Source: Syntrophobacterales bacterium | GTDB lineage: Bacteria > Desulfobacterota > Syntrophorhabdia > Syntrophorhabdales > WCHB1-27 | Direction of reading: 5' to 3' | DNA: 11,890 bases | Assembly: GCA_017881765.1 (NCBI GenBank) | Contig: JADGQN010000107.1 | Location: 1-11,890 of the forward strand | Part shown: positions 5,872-11,890 of the stretch, one piece after another | How the letters are laid out: each line of letters starts with the position of its first letter | Numbering within the stretch: position 1 is the first letter of the stretch | Translations under genes and position numbers: made by a program | Notes under the pieces: model-generated | Databases searched by the model: none | What the model saw: the letters and a program-made list of their open reading frames with translations, nothing else | Told to the model about the DNA's origin: nothing

Positions 5872-5996
5872 ATGCCGATTTGCATTCAAGCGGAGACCGA
5901 GGCGGCAGCGAGGAGCCGACGCAGGCGTACCTGTGGGTACGTCGAGGAGAGCGACGCAGCGACAACGAAGGTATACACTTGAATGCAAATCGGCAT
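5872..5996. repeat. 125-bp palindrome-ended element, copy 2
   Basis: The left arm ATGCCGATTTGCATTCAAG (5872-5890) and the right arm (5978-5996) are perfect 19-base reverse complements. Compared with copy 1, both arms carry two matched changes (A-T to G-C pairs), so pairing is kept. The inner hairpin is CGTACC (5927-5932) with GGTACG around a TGTG loop. It ends 8 bases before the bioB ribosome site. Confidence 0.88.
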
Positions 5997-6019
5997 CAGA
6001 TGTCGGAGAGGAGTAGTCG

Positions 6020-7000
6020 ATGAAATCCACGATACAATCACTCAAGAGAAAAGCTATCGCCGCAAGAGGCCTGCAAGAGAGAGACGCTCTTGACCTTTAT
6101 GAGCATGGGAAAAAGAATCTCTTTGGGGTACTGAGTGCTGCTTCAGAGATCAGGGAATACTACAAAGGGAAAACCATAAAGCTCTGTGCCATCATCAACG
6201 CGAAATCGGGCCGGTGCGCGGAGGACTGTGCTTTCTGTGCCCAGTCCGGCCATCACCGTACAGATGCCCCGGTATACCAGCTCGTTTCAGCGGACGAGAT
6301 GGTCGCAAGCGCGAGAAAGGCGAAGGATGACGGGGCCCATATGTTTGGCATCGTCACGAGCGGAACAGAAATTGGCAGCACCAGCGAATGGAGCGAGATC
6401 GGACGGGCGGTGAGTGAGATCAAAAAGTCGGGTATCGAACCCTGTGCGTCACTGGGCATGTTGAATAAACGACAGGCTTATGAGTTGAAGAAAGTCGGCC
6501 TGTACCGCTATCATCACAACCTGGAAACGTCGAGAAGTTTTTTTCGCAGCATCTGTTCGACCCATGATTATGAAGAGGACATTCAGACCGTGAGAGCGGC
6601 GAAAGAGGCTGGGTTGTCCACGTGCTCGGGCGGCATTATCGGACTGGGGGAGCAGATGGAGCACCGCATCGAACTGGCGCTCACCCTGAAAGAGTTGAAT
6701 GTTGATTCGATTCCCTTGAACATCCTCAACCCGATTCCCGGCACGCCGCTTGCCGATATGGCGCCGCTGCCCCCTTTGGAAATCTTGCTGACTATTGCGC
6801 TTTTTCGATTCATACTCGCTGATAAAGAGATCAAGCTCTGCGGCGGAAAAGAGAGAAACCTGAGGCAACTTCTGCCGCTGGGTCTGGTGGCTGGCTGCAA
6901 CTCTCTCATGACCGGCAACTATCTCACCACTACAGGGCGTGACACGCAGCTTGACCTTGAGATGATACGAGACCTCGGCCTCGTCGCCACTCTCGGATAA
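6020..7000 (+). CDS. bioB: Biotin synthase, anaerobe-type (Type II-like) cluster ligands
   Basis: A complete 326-residue radical SAM enzyme that inserts sulfur into dethiobiotin, the last step of biotin synthesis. The start is set by GGAGAGGAG (6005-6013), 6 bases before the ATG. The SAM-cluster motif is GRCAEDCAFCAQ (C66, C70, C73). YHHNLETS (164-171), CSGGIIGLGE (202-211) and NILNPIPGTPL (234-244) are classic BioB blocks. The auxiliary-cluster ligands differ from E. coli: the Cys97 position is Gly110 (FGIVTSG), the Arg260 position is Lys272, and a new Cys274 follows in KLCGGKE; C142 (EPCASLG) and C202 are kept. This agrees with the Type II BioB reported from obligate anaerobes, which carries a 4Fe-5S auxiliary cluster. 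Upstream lie a palindrome, a promoter and element copy 2. No other bio gene is in the window. Confidence 0.95.
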   Translation: MKSTIQSLKRKAIAARGLQERDALDLYEHGKKNLFGVLSAASEIREYYKGKTIKLCAIINAKSGRCAEDCAFCAQSGHHRTDAPVYQLVSADEMVASARKAKDDGAHMFGIVTSGTEIGSTSEWSEIGRAVSEIKKSGIEPCASLGMLNKRQAYELKKVGLYRYHHNLETSRSFFRSICSTHDYEEDIQTVRAAKEAGLSTCSGGIIGLGEQMEHRIELALTLKELNVDSIPLNILNPIPGTPLADMAPLPPLEILLTIALFRFILADKEIKLCGGKERNLRQLLPLGLVAGCNSLMTGNYLTTTGRDTQLDLEMIRDLGLVATLG

Positions 7001-7039
7001 ACTTGATATAAGCATGGATTATTCTTGCGGTTTTGAGTT

Positions 7040-7065
7040 ATACCAAGCTACATTCAAAAATAGAG
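7040..7065. repeat. Solo left end of the palindrome-ended element (copy 4)
   Basis: The 26 bases starting ATACCAAGCTACATTCAAAA align with the left ends of copy 1 (ATACCAA start) and copy 3 (CATTCAAAAAT), with a few changes. No matching right arm was found downstream. It lies 40 bases after the bioB stop. Confidence 0.5.
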
Positions 7066-7110
7066 CATTGGTCATTCCGGCGAATAGCGATAGCACCCTC
7101 TTGGCTCTTA

Positions 7111-7124
7111 CTCAACCTTAACCT
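7111..7124. repeat. CTCAACCTTAACCT motif, single unit
   Basis: This 14-mer recurs in the 48-bp tandem array (7891-7904 and 7987-8000). On the minus strand it follows the stop of the 7130-7360 gene within 6 bases. Confidence 0.6.
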
Positions 7125-7129
7125 TTTTC

Positions 7130-7360
7130 TTAATCTTCGTTTATCTTCCTTATCCCGCAGTAATAGCAGCAGCTTTCACTCATGAAGTTGTTGTCGAATA
7201 CCCGTGTCTGCCCATCCCGGAAGTTGATCCTTACGTAGCAGAAACCGCCAGGCACTTCAGATCGCCTCTCTTCCACGACGACGCCCGCACCCCATCGTCT
7301 CTGTTTCTTATGAAAGACCTCATCACCGACTTTCAGGTAGAGCGAATACTGGTTACGCAT
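7130..7360 (-). CDS. Small conserved protein, DUF3553/SH3-like, Cys-rich tail
   Basis: A 76-residue protein from ATG 7360. The core LKVGDEVFHKKQRRWGAGVV (9-28), then PGGFCYVRINFRDGQTRVF (37-55), looks like a small beta-barrel of the DUF3553 / Tudor-SH3 kind: a VGDEVxH strand, a WGxGxV turn, then a charged strand pair. Such domains often bind nucleic acid or sit at helicase C-termini, but here the domain stands alone. The C-terminal tail SESCCYYCGIRK holds C64, C65 and C68, with C41 in the core, so a metal site is possible. Family assignment is from memory of motif shape and is moderate. No ribosome site precedes the ATG, but a good promoter ends 6 bases before it, which fits a leaderless mRNA. 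Convergent with bioB. Confidence 0.7.
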   Translation of the reverse strand: MRNQYSLYLKVGDEVFHKKQRRWGAGVVVEERRSEVPGGFCYVRINFRDGQTRVFDNNFMSESCCYYCGIRKINED

Positions 7361-7366
7361 GCCTAA

Positions 7367-7395
7367 ACTTTATTACAACTGGCGTGCCTTTTCAA
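7367..7395 (-). promoter_or_regulatory. Promoter of the DUF3553-like gene, placed for leaderless mRNA
   Basis: On the minus strand TTGAAA (7395-7390), 17 bases, then TAAAGT (7372-7367). The -10 box is 6 bases before the ATG at 7360, so the start point should fall on or next to the start codon. Confidence 0.5.
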
Positions 7396-7415
7396 GAGCC
7401 GCCGGGCGTGCCACA

Positions 7416-7621
7416 ATGTCGGTTTGCATTCAAAAATGGAGCGAGGCGACCAGGAGAAGAGCGACGCGATACCAAATCGTTTTAGCCGGGTACTCGCGAC
7501 CGACCAGACTCACGTTCCGCGGGTGACAGGGAGTCGTGCCGACGCAACACCCACTTGCGTGTGTACCCGGGAGGGGTACCCGTGTCCAAACACGGGTCTA
7601 TGAATGAAGGCAAACCGGCAT
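7416..7621. repeat. Diverged, longer palindrome-ended element (copy 3, 206 bp)
   Basis: The left end ATGTCGGTTTGCATTCA (from 7416) and the right end (7601-7621) pair for most of their first 17 bases, including one G-T wobble. GGAGCGAGGCG, AGGAG and GCGACGC after the left arm match the interior of copies 1 and 2. The rest is different and rich in hairpins, the clearest being ACCCGTGT (7578-7585) with ACACGGGT (7590-7597). The right edge touches the stop codon of the next gene. Confidence 0.65.
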
Positions 7622-7794
7622 CAGCCCAGTTCCACCGGCTCCAATACCCCTATGCGCATCATCTTGATGCACGCCTTCATTCTCTCTACGTTTCGGTCAA
7701 TCACCTGCATCCCCTGAGAAGCCTGCCTGATCTTATCGGCCAGCTTATCTGCTTCATCGATCATCCGCGCCAATTCTTTGATTTGTTCATCCAT
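7621..7794 (-). CDS. Small coiled-coil protein, 57 residues
   Basis: An unrecognised small gene. Two in-frame ATGs lie at 7800 and 7794; AGGGAG (7806-7801) touches the first and stands 6 bases before the second, so 7794 is chosen (MDEQIKELARMIDEADKLAD). The protein is almost all charged or aliphatic, with no Pro or Gly until residue 28, and hydrophobics at heptad spacing (I5, L8, M11/I12, A15, L18, I22), so a helical coiled coil is expected. A second helix with R, M and K runs from about 31 to 48, with one Cys. There is no signal or membrane segment, so it is probably a cytoplasmic oligomer or partner-binding protein. Its TGA stop ends on the first base of element copy 3. Function unknown. 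Confidence 0.7.
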   Translation of the reverse strand: MDEQIKELARMIDEADKLADKIRQASQGMQVIDRNVERMKACIKMMRIGVLEPVELG

Positions 7795-7822
7795 CGTCAT
7801 CTCCCTGTGTTCCTACGTCACG

Positions 7823-7851
7823 TTAAAAGCTAAAACAAAGGTTAAGGTCAA
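7823..7851 (-). promoter_or_regulatory. Possible promoter of the coiled-coil protein gene
   Basis: On the minus strand TTGACC (7851-7846), 17 bases, then TTTTAA (7828-7823). The -10 box is poor. The -35 box is part of a GGTTAAGGTCAA motif that is inverted relative to the nearby array. Confidence 0.3.
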
Positions 7852-7890
7852 AAAAGAACAAGAGACACTGCCGAATTAAAAGCATTTCCT

Positions 7891-8009
7891 CTCAACCTTA
7901 ACCTTCGCTTTAGTCTCTACCTTAACCTATCTTTTCACCTCAACCTCAACCTTCGCTTTAGTCTTTACCTTAACCTGTCTTTTTCCCTCAACCTTAACCT
8001 GTCCTCTAC
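7891..8009. repeat. 48-bp tandem repeat, about 2.5 copies
   Basis: Unit 1 is 7891-7938, unit 2 is 7939-7986, and a half unit is 7987-8009. Each begins CTCAACCTYAACCT; units 1 and 2 continue with CGCTTTAGTCTYTACCTTAA. Spacing is exactly 48 both times and only a few bases differ. It reaches the stop codon of the ligase gene. The minus strand is rich in GG pairs. No spacers or cas genes, so it is not a CRISPR array. Confidence 0.85.
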
Positions 8010-9610
8010 ATCGTGTCTTTCCAGTGGCCGTACTGCTCTCTTAAAATCCTGTGGAGAATCTTGCCCGCGCCTGACCTCGGCATCTCCTCATCCTTTATGA
8101 AGATGATCTTTCTCGGGATCTTGTAGCCTGCTATCTTTCCTCTGCAGTGGTCGGAAATATCTTTCTCCGTGGCCGTCTTACCCGCATGCAGCACAACGAC
8201 TGCGGTAATCTGTTCACCCCATTTCTCATGAGGCGTTCCAATGACCGCAACGTCTTTGACGGAAGGATGCCCGCCGACGCAGTTTTCGACCTCTGACGGG
8301 AAGACATTCTCGCCACCCGAGATGATCATGTTTGCCTTTCTGTCGACGAGCGTATAGTATCCCTCCTCATCCCTGAAAGCCATATCGCCGGCGCTGAAAT
8401 ACTGCCCTTTCATTGCTGCAGCAGTCCTTTCCGGGTCTTTCCAATAGCCCTCGAAGAACATCGGGCTCCTCGAATAGAGCTCACCCACCTTATTAGGCTC
8501 GGTTATGAGGTTACCATCCTCGTCGTACAATTTGATGAGGTCAGTACCGATCACTTCCCGGCCGATCGATCCCAGCTTTGTGAGCTGCTCATGGGGCTTC
8601 AACACCGTGACGATACCGGATTCCGTCGCGCCGTACGCTTCATAAAGCTGCGAATTGGGGAACATTTGCAGAATACCGAGCTTTGTATCCCTTCGTGCAG
8701 GCGCTGAAGAGCAAAGAAGCTTCTTGATGCCGCTCAAGTCATATTTTTTCTTCACCTCATCAGGGAGGGCAAGCATCATGATGTAGTGCGTTGGAACCAG
8801 GGAGGTAAAGGTGATTTTATGGTCCTGGAAGGTCTTGAGCAGGCTTTCCGGGTTAAAACTGACCATATTATACGGCACCACGGTACCACCCACCCATGTG
8901 TTGGCAAAGGAGTAAAAGAGTGAGTTAACATGACAGCACGGCATGACCAGGAGTGTGGTGTCGTCGAAATTAAACTGGTGATCGAAGATCATGATGAAGT
9001 ACTGGGCAAAGAGGGACGCATGGGATTTCATCACGCCCTTGGGTGTGCCGGTTGTCCCGCCCGTATACATGATGACCCATATATCGTCCGCACCGACCTC
9101 GACGTCCGGCTCCTCCGGACTGGCTTTCGCCAAAGCATCTTCATAAGAGATGAAACCGTCATAGTGCGGATTGTCCACCGCAAACGAGATATAATTTTTA
9201 ACGGTGGGGATGTTCTTCTTCATCTCTCCAACCATCTTTATCCAGGGAAACTCCTTCCCATCACCGTCTGCTCCCCCCTGAACAATAAAAACCTTGGCCT
9301 CGCAATGGTTGATGATGTACTCCATTTCCACCGGAGCAAGTCTGAACATGAGCGGCACGCAGATAAAGCCGCCCTTTGCGGCCGCCGCGTAAATCTCCAT
9401 CCACTCGACACAGTTGTAGGCGAGTACGGCAAAACGGTCGCCCTTTTTCATGCCGAGACTGCTGAGTGTATTGGCCAGCCGGCATGATCTCTCATTCCAT
9501 TCCTTGAACGTGCGTGCCTTGTACAAATCCTTCGCGCCTACCTTGTTCGGCCACTTGAAAGCGTTCACCCTTAACACGTCCTTTGCGGTCATCCAGTGTC
9601 CTAGCTTCAT
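8006..9610 (-). CDS. Acyl-CoA ligase (AMP-forming, ANL superfamily)
   Basis: A complete 534-residue enzyme that activates a carboxylic acid with ATP and CoA. The start at 9610 is supported by AGAAGGAGG 8 bases before it. Motifs in order: phosphate loop YTGGTTGTPKG (182-192), PCCHVNSLF (225-233), YGATESG (326-332), GELYSRSPMFFEGYW (376-390), GDMAFRDEEGYYTLVDRK (408-425), hinge SGGENVFPSEVE (431-442), and the catalytic lysine K517 in PRSGAGK. All core residues are present. The substrate cannot be read from sequence; the overall pattern fits medium- or long-chain fatty-acid or crotonobetaine-type ligases. It is the third gene in a same-direction cluster after the GlcD-like and Fe-S genes. A 65-base AT-rich spacer before it could hold its own promoter, but no clear boxes were found. 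The stop abuts the 48-bp repeat. Confidence 0.95.
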   Translation of the reverse strand: MKLGHWMTAKDVLRVNAFKWPNKVGAKDLYKARTFKEWNERSCRLANTLSSLGMKKGDRFAVLAYNCVEWMEIYAAAAKGGFICVPLMFRLAPVEMEYIINHCEAKVFIVQGGADGDGKEFPWIKMVGEMKKNIPTVKNYISFAVDNPHYDGFISYEDALAKASPEEPDVEVGADDIWVIMYTGGTTGTPKGVMKSHASLFAQYFIMIFDHQFNFDDTTLLVMPCCHVNSLFYSFANTWVGGTVVPYNMVSFNPESLLKTFQDHKITFTSLVPTHYIMMLALPDEVKKKYDLSGIKKLLCSSAPARRDTKLGILQMFPNSQLYEAYGATESGIVTVLKPHEQLTKLGSIGREVIGTDLIKLYDEDGNLITEPNKVGELYSRSPMFFEGYWKDPERTAAAMKGQYFSAGDMAFRDEEGYYTLVDRKANMIISGGENVFPSEVENCVGGHPSVKDVAVIGTPHEKWGEQITAVVVLHAGKTATEKDISDHCRGKIAGYKIPRKIIFIKDEEMPRSGAGKILHRILREQYGHWKDTM

Positions 9611-9675
9611 CGTCCACCCCTCCTTCTGTAATTAATAGTTATTGATTAATAATTCATGATTGATAACGACGCCGA

Positions 9676-10944
9676 TTACTCCATGAGTTCCAGGATATGG
9701 TGCACACGTTGCGGCATCTTGCTCCGCGCTACGTTATCAATCAGATTGATCATGCACCCCGGACATGCCGTCACCACTATGTCCGCGCCCGTCGCTTTGA
9801 TACCGTCCATCTTCTTATCTGCAATCTTCTTCGTGAGATCGTAATGATAAACGCTGAACGAGCCGCCCATACCGCAGCACATGTCGGCATTTGGCATCTC
9901 AACGTATTTCAGCCCCTTGAGCGACTTGAGAATCTGCCTCGGCTGCTCCTTGATATTCTGGTATCTCACCAAATGGCATGGGTCATGCCAGGTCGCGGTC
10001 TTGCCCTCAAACTCCTTTTTAAGTTTGAAATCTTCGGGTCCCAATTTGAGCACATCGACCACAAATTCAGTCACGTCCTTTATCTTTTTCGCAAATTCAT
10101 CGTAAGCCTTCTGCTGCTCCTCGTTGTCCGGCAGATAGACCTTGTAGTCTTTCAAGGTTGAACTGCACGTCCCGCATGCGGTCAAAATATAGTCCAGGTC
10201 CTTGAAGGCCTTTATGTTGTCTGCTGCCAGCATCCGTCCTGTCTCCATATCACCGCTGAAGTAGATCGCCGCACCGCAGCAGTTCTGTTCTTTCGGCACT
10301 ACCACCTCAACCCCTCTCTTCGTCAGAAAGTCGATAAGTTTGAGGCCGATTTCCGGGTAAATAAAATCAGTGGCACAGCCCATGAAGTAGCCTACCCTCA
10401 TCTTCGGCTGTTCTCCGGTCTGCGGCTTGTTCACCTCTTTTACCTGGTCCCTGAGAAAAACCTTTGCGATCGCGGGTATGTGTCTGCCCTGGCCGAGGGC
10501 TTTCATGAAATCAGGCAAGTGGCGTATGTTGCCCTCACCTTTCGGAAACAACCACTGGAACTTTGAAGCGAGCTTTACATACCTGCCGAAGGCCTTCCTG
10601 TTGGACATCACCTTACGGAAGGCGAAATTCTTGATAAACGGTAACCCCTTGTCTTTAACCATCTGGGCCCTGGCTCCCACCACGACGCGGTCAATCTGGG
10701 CCTTGGCCGGACAGTTCACCACGCAGCGTTTGCACAGGAGGCACTTGCCTATGATCTCTCCCATCTCTTTGGTGAATTCCTGCTCCCCCCTAAGGACGAG
10801 TTTCGTAAGGTAATTCTTGCCCCGGGCCAGGCCTGTTTCCACGTGCTCTTCCTGGTACACAGGGCAGAAGTAGGCACAGAAACCGCATTTCATGCACTGA
10901 TCTGCGAATTTTTCTACTTTCTTCAGCTCCTTAAGTTCCCTCAT
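9676..10944 (-). CDS. Fe-S oxidoreductase with two CCG domains (GlcF-like)
   Basis: A complete 422-residue electron-transfer protein. GAGGGAG (10958-10952) lies 7 bases before the ATG at 10944. The N-terminal ferredoxin-like part has two 4Fe-4S sets: C17, C20, C23, C27 (CMKCGFCAYFCP) and C68, C71, C74, C78 (CLLCKRCVVNCP). Two cysteine-rich CCG domains follow: C190, C222-C223, C257, C260, and C323, C356-C357, C394, C397. This layout is that of GlcF, the Fe-S subunit of glycolate oxidase, and of related lactate dehydrogenase and heterodisulfide-reductase-like proteins. No membrane helix is seen, so it is probably cytoplasmic or peripheral. It starts only 16 bases after the flavoprotein stop, so the two are surely one operon and it should take electrons from that protein. 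The final acceptor (ETF, quinone or another carrier) is not shown. Confidence 0.95.
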   Translation of the reverse strand: MRELKELKKVEKFADQCMKCGFCAYFCPVYQEEHVETGLARGKNYLTKLVLRGEQEFTKEMGEIIGKCLLCKRCVVNCPAKAQIDRVVVGARAQMVKDKGLPFIKNFAFRKVMSNRKAFGRYVKLASKFQWLFPKGEGNIRHLPDFMKALGQGRHIPAIAKVFLRDQVKEVNKPQTGEQPKMRVGYFMGCATDFIYPEIGLKLIDFLTKRGVEVVVPKEQNCCGAAIYFSGDMETGRMLAADNIKAFKDLDYILTACGTCSSTLKDYKVYLPDNEEQQKAYDEFAKKIKDVTEFVVDVLKLGPEDFKLKKEFEGKTATWHDPCHLVRYQNIKEQPRQILKSLKGLKYVEMPNADMCCGMGGSFSVYHYDLTKKIADKKMDGIKATGADIVVTACPGCMINLIDNVARSKMPQRVHHILELME

Positions 10945-10960
10945 GGCGGCGCTCCCTCTT

Positions 10961-11890
10961 CTATTCCCAGATCTTGCCGGGATTCATGATGTTATTCGGG
11001 TCAACAAGTCCCTTGATGCCTTTCATCAGGTCGATCACGGCCGGTTCCATAACGCGCCGCATGAACTTGGCTTTCTCAAGGCCAATGCCATGTTCGCCCG
11101 ACAGTACCCCGCCGAACTCAACCGCTGACTCTATGATCTCATCCATGGCCTTGAGCGCCCTTGCATGAAGCTCTTTGTTCTTCTGGTCGCTCATTATCGA
11201 AGGGTGTAAATTCCCGTCCCCTGCGTGGCCCAGCACCATAATCTCGACATTATGTTTCTTTGCTAAGTCTTTAATCCTTCTGATCAGATTGGGTATCTGC
11301 CCCCGCGGCACCGTGACATCCTCGGCAAGGACCGTCGGAGCCTTTCCGAAGACCGCCGCAAACCCTGCCCGCCGGGCCATCCAGTACTTGTCAGCCTCAG
11401 CCTGATCCTTTGCTACGCGTACGTCGCGCGCGCCATACTTCTTTGTGATTTCAACGATCTTTTCAGTCTCCTTCTCAACGGCCTCAGGTATGCCATCTGT
11501 CTCGAAAAGCAGGACCGCATCCGCATCTTTGGGAAGTCCCATAGGCATCATCTCTTCGATCCTATTAATGACCCAGTTGTCAAGGAGCTCGATCTTGTCG
11601 GGAATTACGCCGTTCTCCAGCACTCTGAATACGCTCTCTCCTGCCACGGCAATATCATCGTAGACAGCCATGATCGTCTTCTTTGCGGGGGGAAGCGGGT
11701 TCAGCTTCAATTCGGCCTTGGTAACCACGCCAAGGGTGCCTTCGGAGCTGACAAAGAGCATGGTCAGGTCATATCCAACTACGTTCTTGAGAGTCCGGCC
11801 GCCAACATGAATTACTTCCCCGGTAGGAAGAACTATTTCCAAACCGAGCACGTATTGCTTCGTCACCCCGTACTTCACACAGGCAGGCCC
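10961..11890 (-). CDS. FAD-linked 2-hydroxyacid dehydrogenase, GlcD/D-lactate dehydrogenase-like (5' end beyond the window edge)
   Basis: The C-terminal 309 residues are present; the frame runs off the right edge, so the N-terminal part of the FAD-binding domain is missing. What is visible begins GPACVKYGVTKQYVLGLEIV, then GGRTLKNVVGYDLTMLFVSS and EGTLGVVTKAELKL, the second half of the PCMH-type FAD domain. The oxidase C-terminal domain follows, with VLGHAGDGNLHPS and SGEHGIGLEKAKFM (substrate and metal-site histidines), ending VDPNNIMNPGKIW as usual. It oxidises a 2-hydroxyacid such as D-lactate or glycolate to the 2-oxoacid; the exact substrate is open. It stands first in the visible operon with the CCG Fe-S protein and acyl-CoA ligase. 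The cytoplasm is the expected location. Confidence 0.95.
   Translation of the reverse strand, partial: GPACVKYGVTKQYVLGLEIVLPTGEVIHVGGRTLKNVVGYDLTMLFVSSEGTLGVVTKAELKLNPLPPAKKTIMAVYDDIAVAGESVFRVLENGVIPDKIELLDNWVINRIEEMMPMGLPKDADAVLLFETDGIPEAVEKETEKIVEITKKYGARDVRVAKDQAEADKYWMARRAGFAAVFGKAPTVLAEDVTVPRGQIPNLIRRIKDLAKKHNVEIMVLGHAGDGNLHPSIMSDQKNKELHARALKAMDEIIESAVEFGGVLSGEHGIGLEKAKFMRRVMEPAVIDLMKGIKGLVDPNNIMNPGKIWE

Noticed and set aside
5872..5996. Insertion sequence with transposase
   Set aside because: Only 125 bp; no room for a transposase and no clear target-site duplication.
5671..6045. Open frames on both strands across element copy 2 and the palindrome
   Set aside because: They run through inverted repeats and the bioB promoter, lack ribosome sites and show no domain.
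6449..7015. 188-residue frame antisense to bioB
   Set aside because: Shadow of the strongly conserved bioB coding sequence; no ribosome site or motif.
7891..8009. CRISPR array
   Set aside because: The 48-bp units are directly adjacent with no variable spacers, and no cas genes are near.
8930..9487. 185-residue frame antisense to the acyl-CoA ligase
   Set aside because: Shadow frame over conserved ligase motifs.
1..11890. tRNA or rRNA genes
   Set aside because: No cloverleaf with a GGTTCRANNCC-type T-arm or rRNA-like block was recognised by eye.

Overview
The window looks like chromosome from an obligately anaerobic bacterium, most likely of the deltaproteobacterial / Desulfobacterota type (syntroph-like). 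This is inference. It rests on a biotin synthase whose cluster ligands match the anaerobe-type (Type II) enzyme, on a GlcD-type flavoprotein, a CCG-type Fe-S protein and an acyl-CoA ligase running in one direction, and on spacers full of short repeats. No database search was possible.

Layout. 1-566 (-): the start of a secreted DUF4197 protein, cut by the window edge. 613-724: a divergent promoter region. 781-993 (+): a dodecin-like protein without the usual flavin-stacking residues. 1028-1216: a GC-rich hairpin and the first copy of a 125-bp element with inverted-repeat ends. 1263-1592 (-): a free-standing tRNA-binding domain of the MetRS C-terminal type, divergent from 1700-2998 (+), an M48/Ste24-like membrane zinc protease. 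3216-4256 (+): an HtrA-like serine protease with one PDZ domain and no signal peptide. 4377-5267 (+): a DUF72 protein. 5296-5463 (-): a 55-residue membrane protein with a GTG start. 5740-5996: a perfect 12-bp palindrome over a promoter, then the second 125-bp element, both upstream of bioB (6020-7000, +). 7130-7360 (-): a small DUF3553-like protein. 7416-7621: a diverged third element touching the stop codon of a 57-residue coiled-coil protein (7621-7794, -). 7891-8009: a 48-bp tandem repeat. 8006-11890 (-): acyl-CoA ligase, CCG-type Fe-S protein and GlcD-like flavoprotein, transcribed right to left and open at the right edge.

How the genes fit together. The right-hand cluster reads as a 2-hydroxyacid (lactate/glycolate-type) oxidation module: flavoprotein, then electron-transferring Fe-S protein, then a ligase that may activate a related acid. 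The left and middle genes are mostly single housekeeping or stress genes, each with its own promoter.

The most interesting material lies between genes. There is a family of structured elements whose two arms differ between copies by paired, compensating changes. There are heptamer arrays and a 48-bp tandem repeat. Three genes have promoters so close to the ATG that leaderless mRNA is predicted. A BirA-like palindrome overlaps the bioB promoter.
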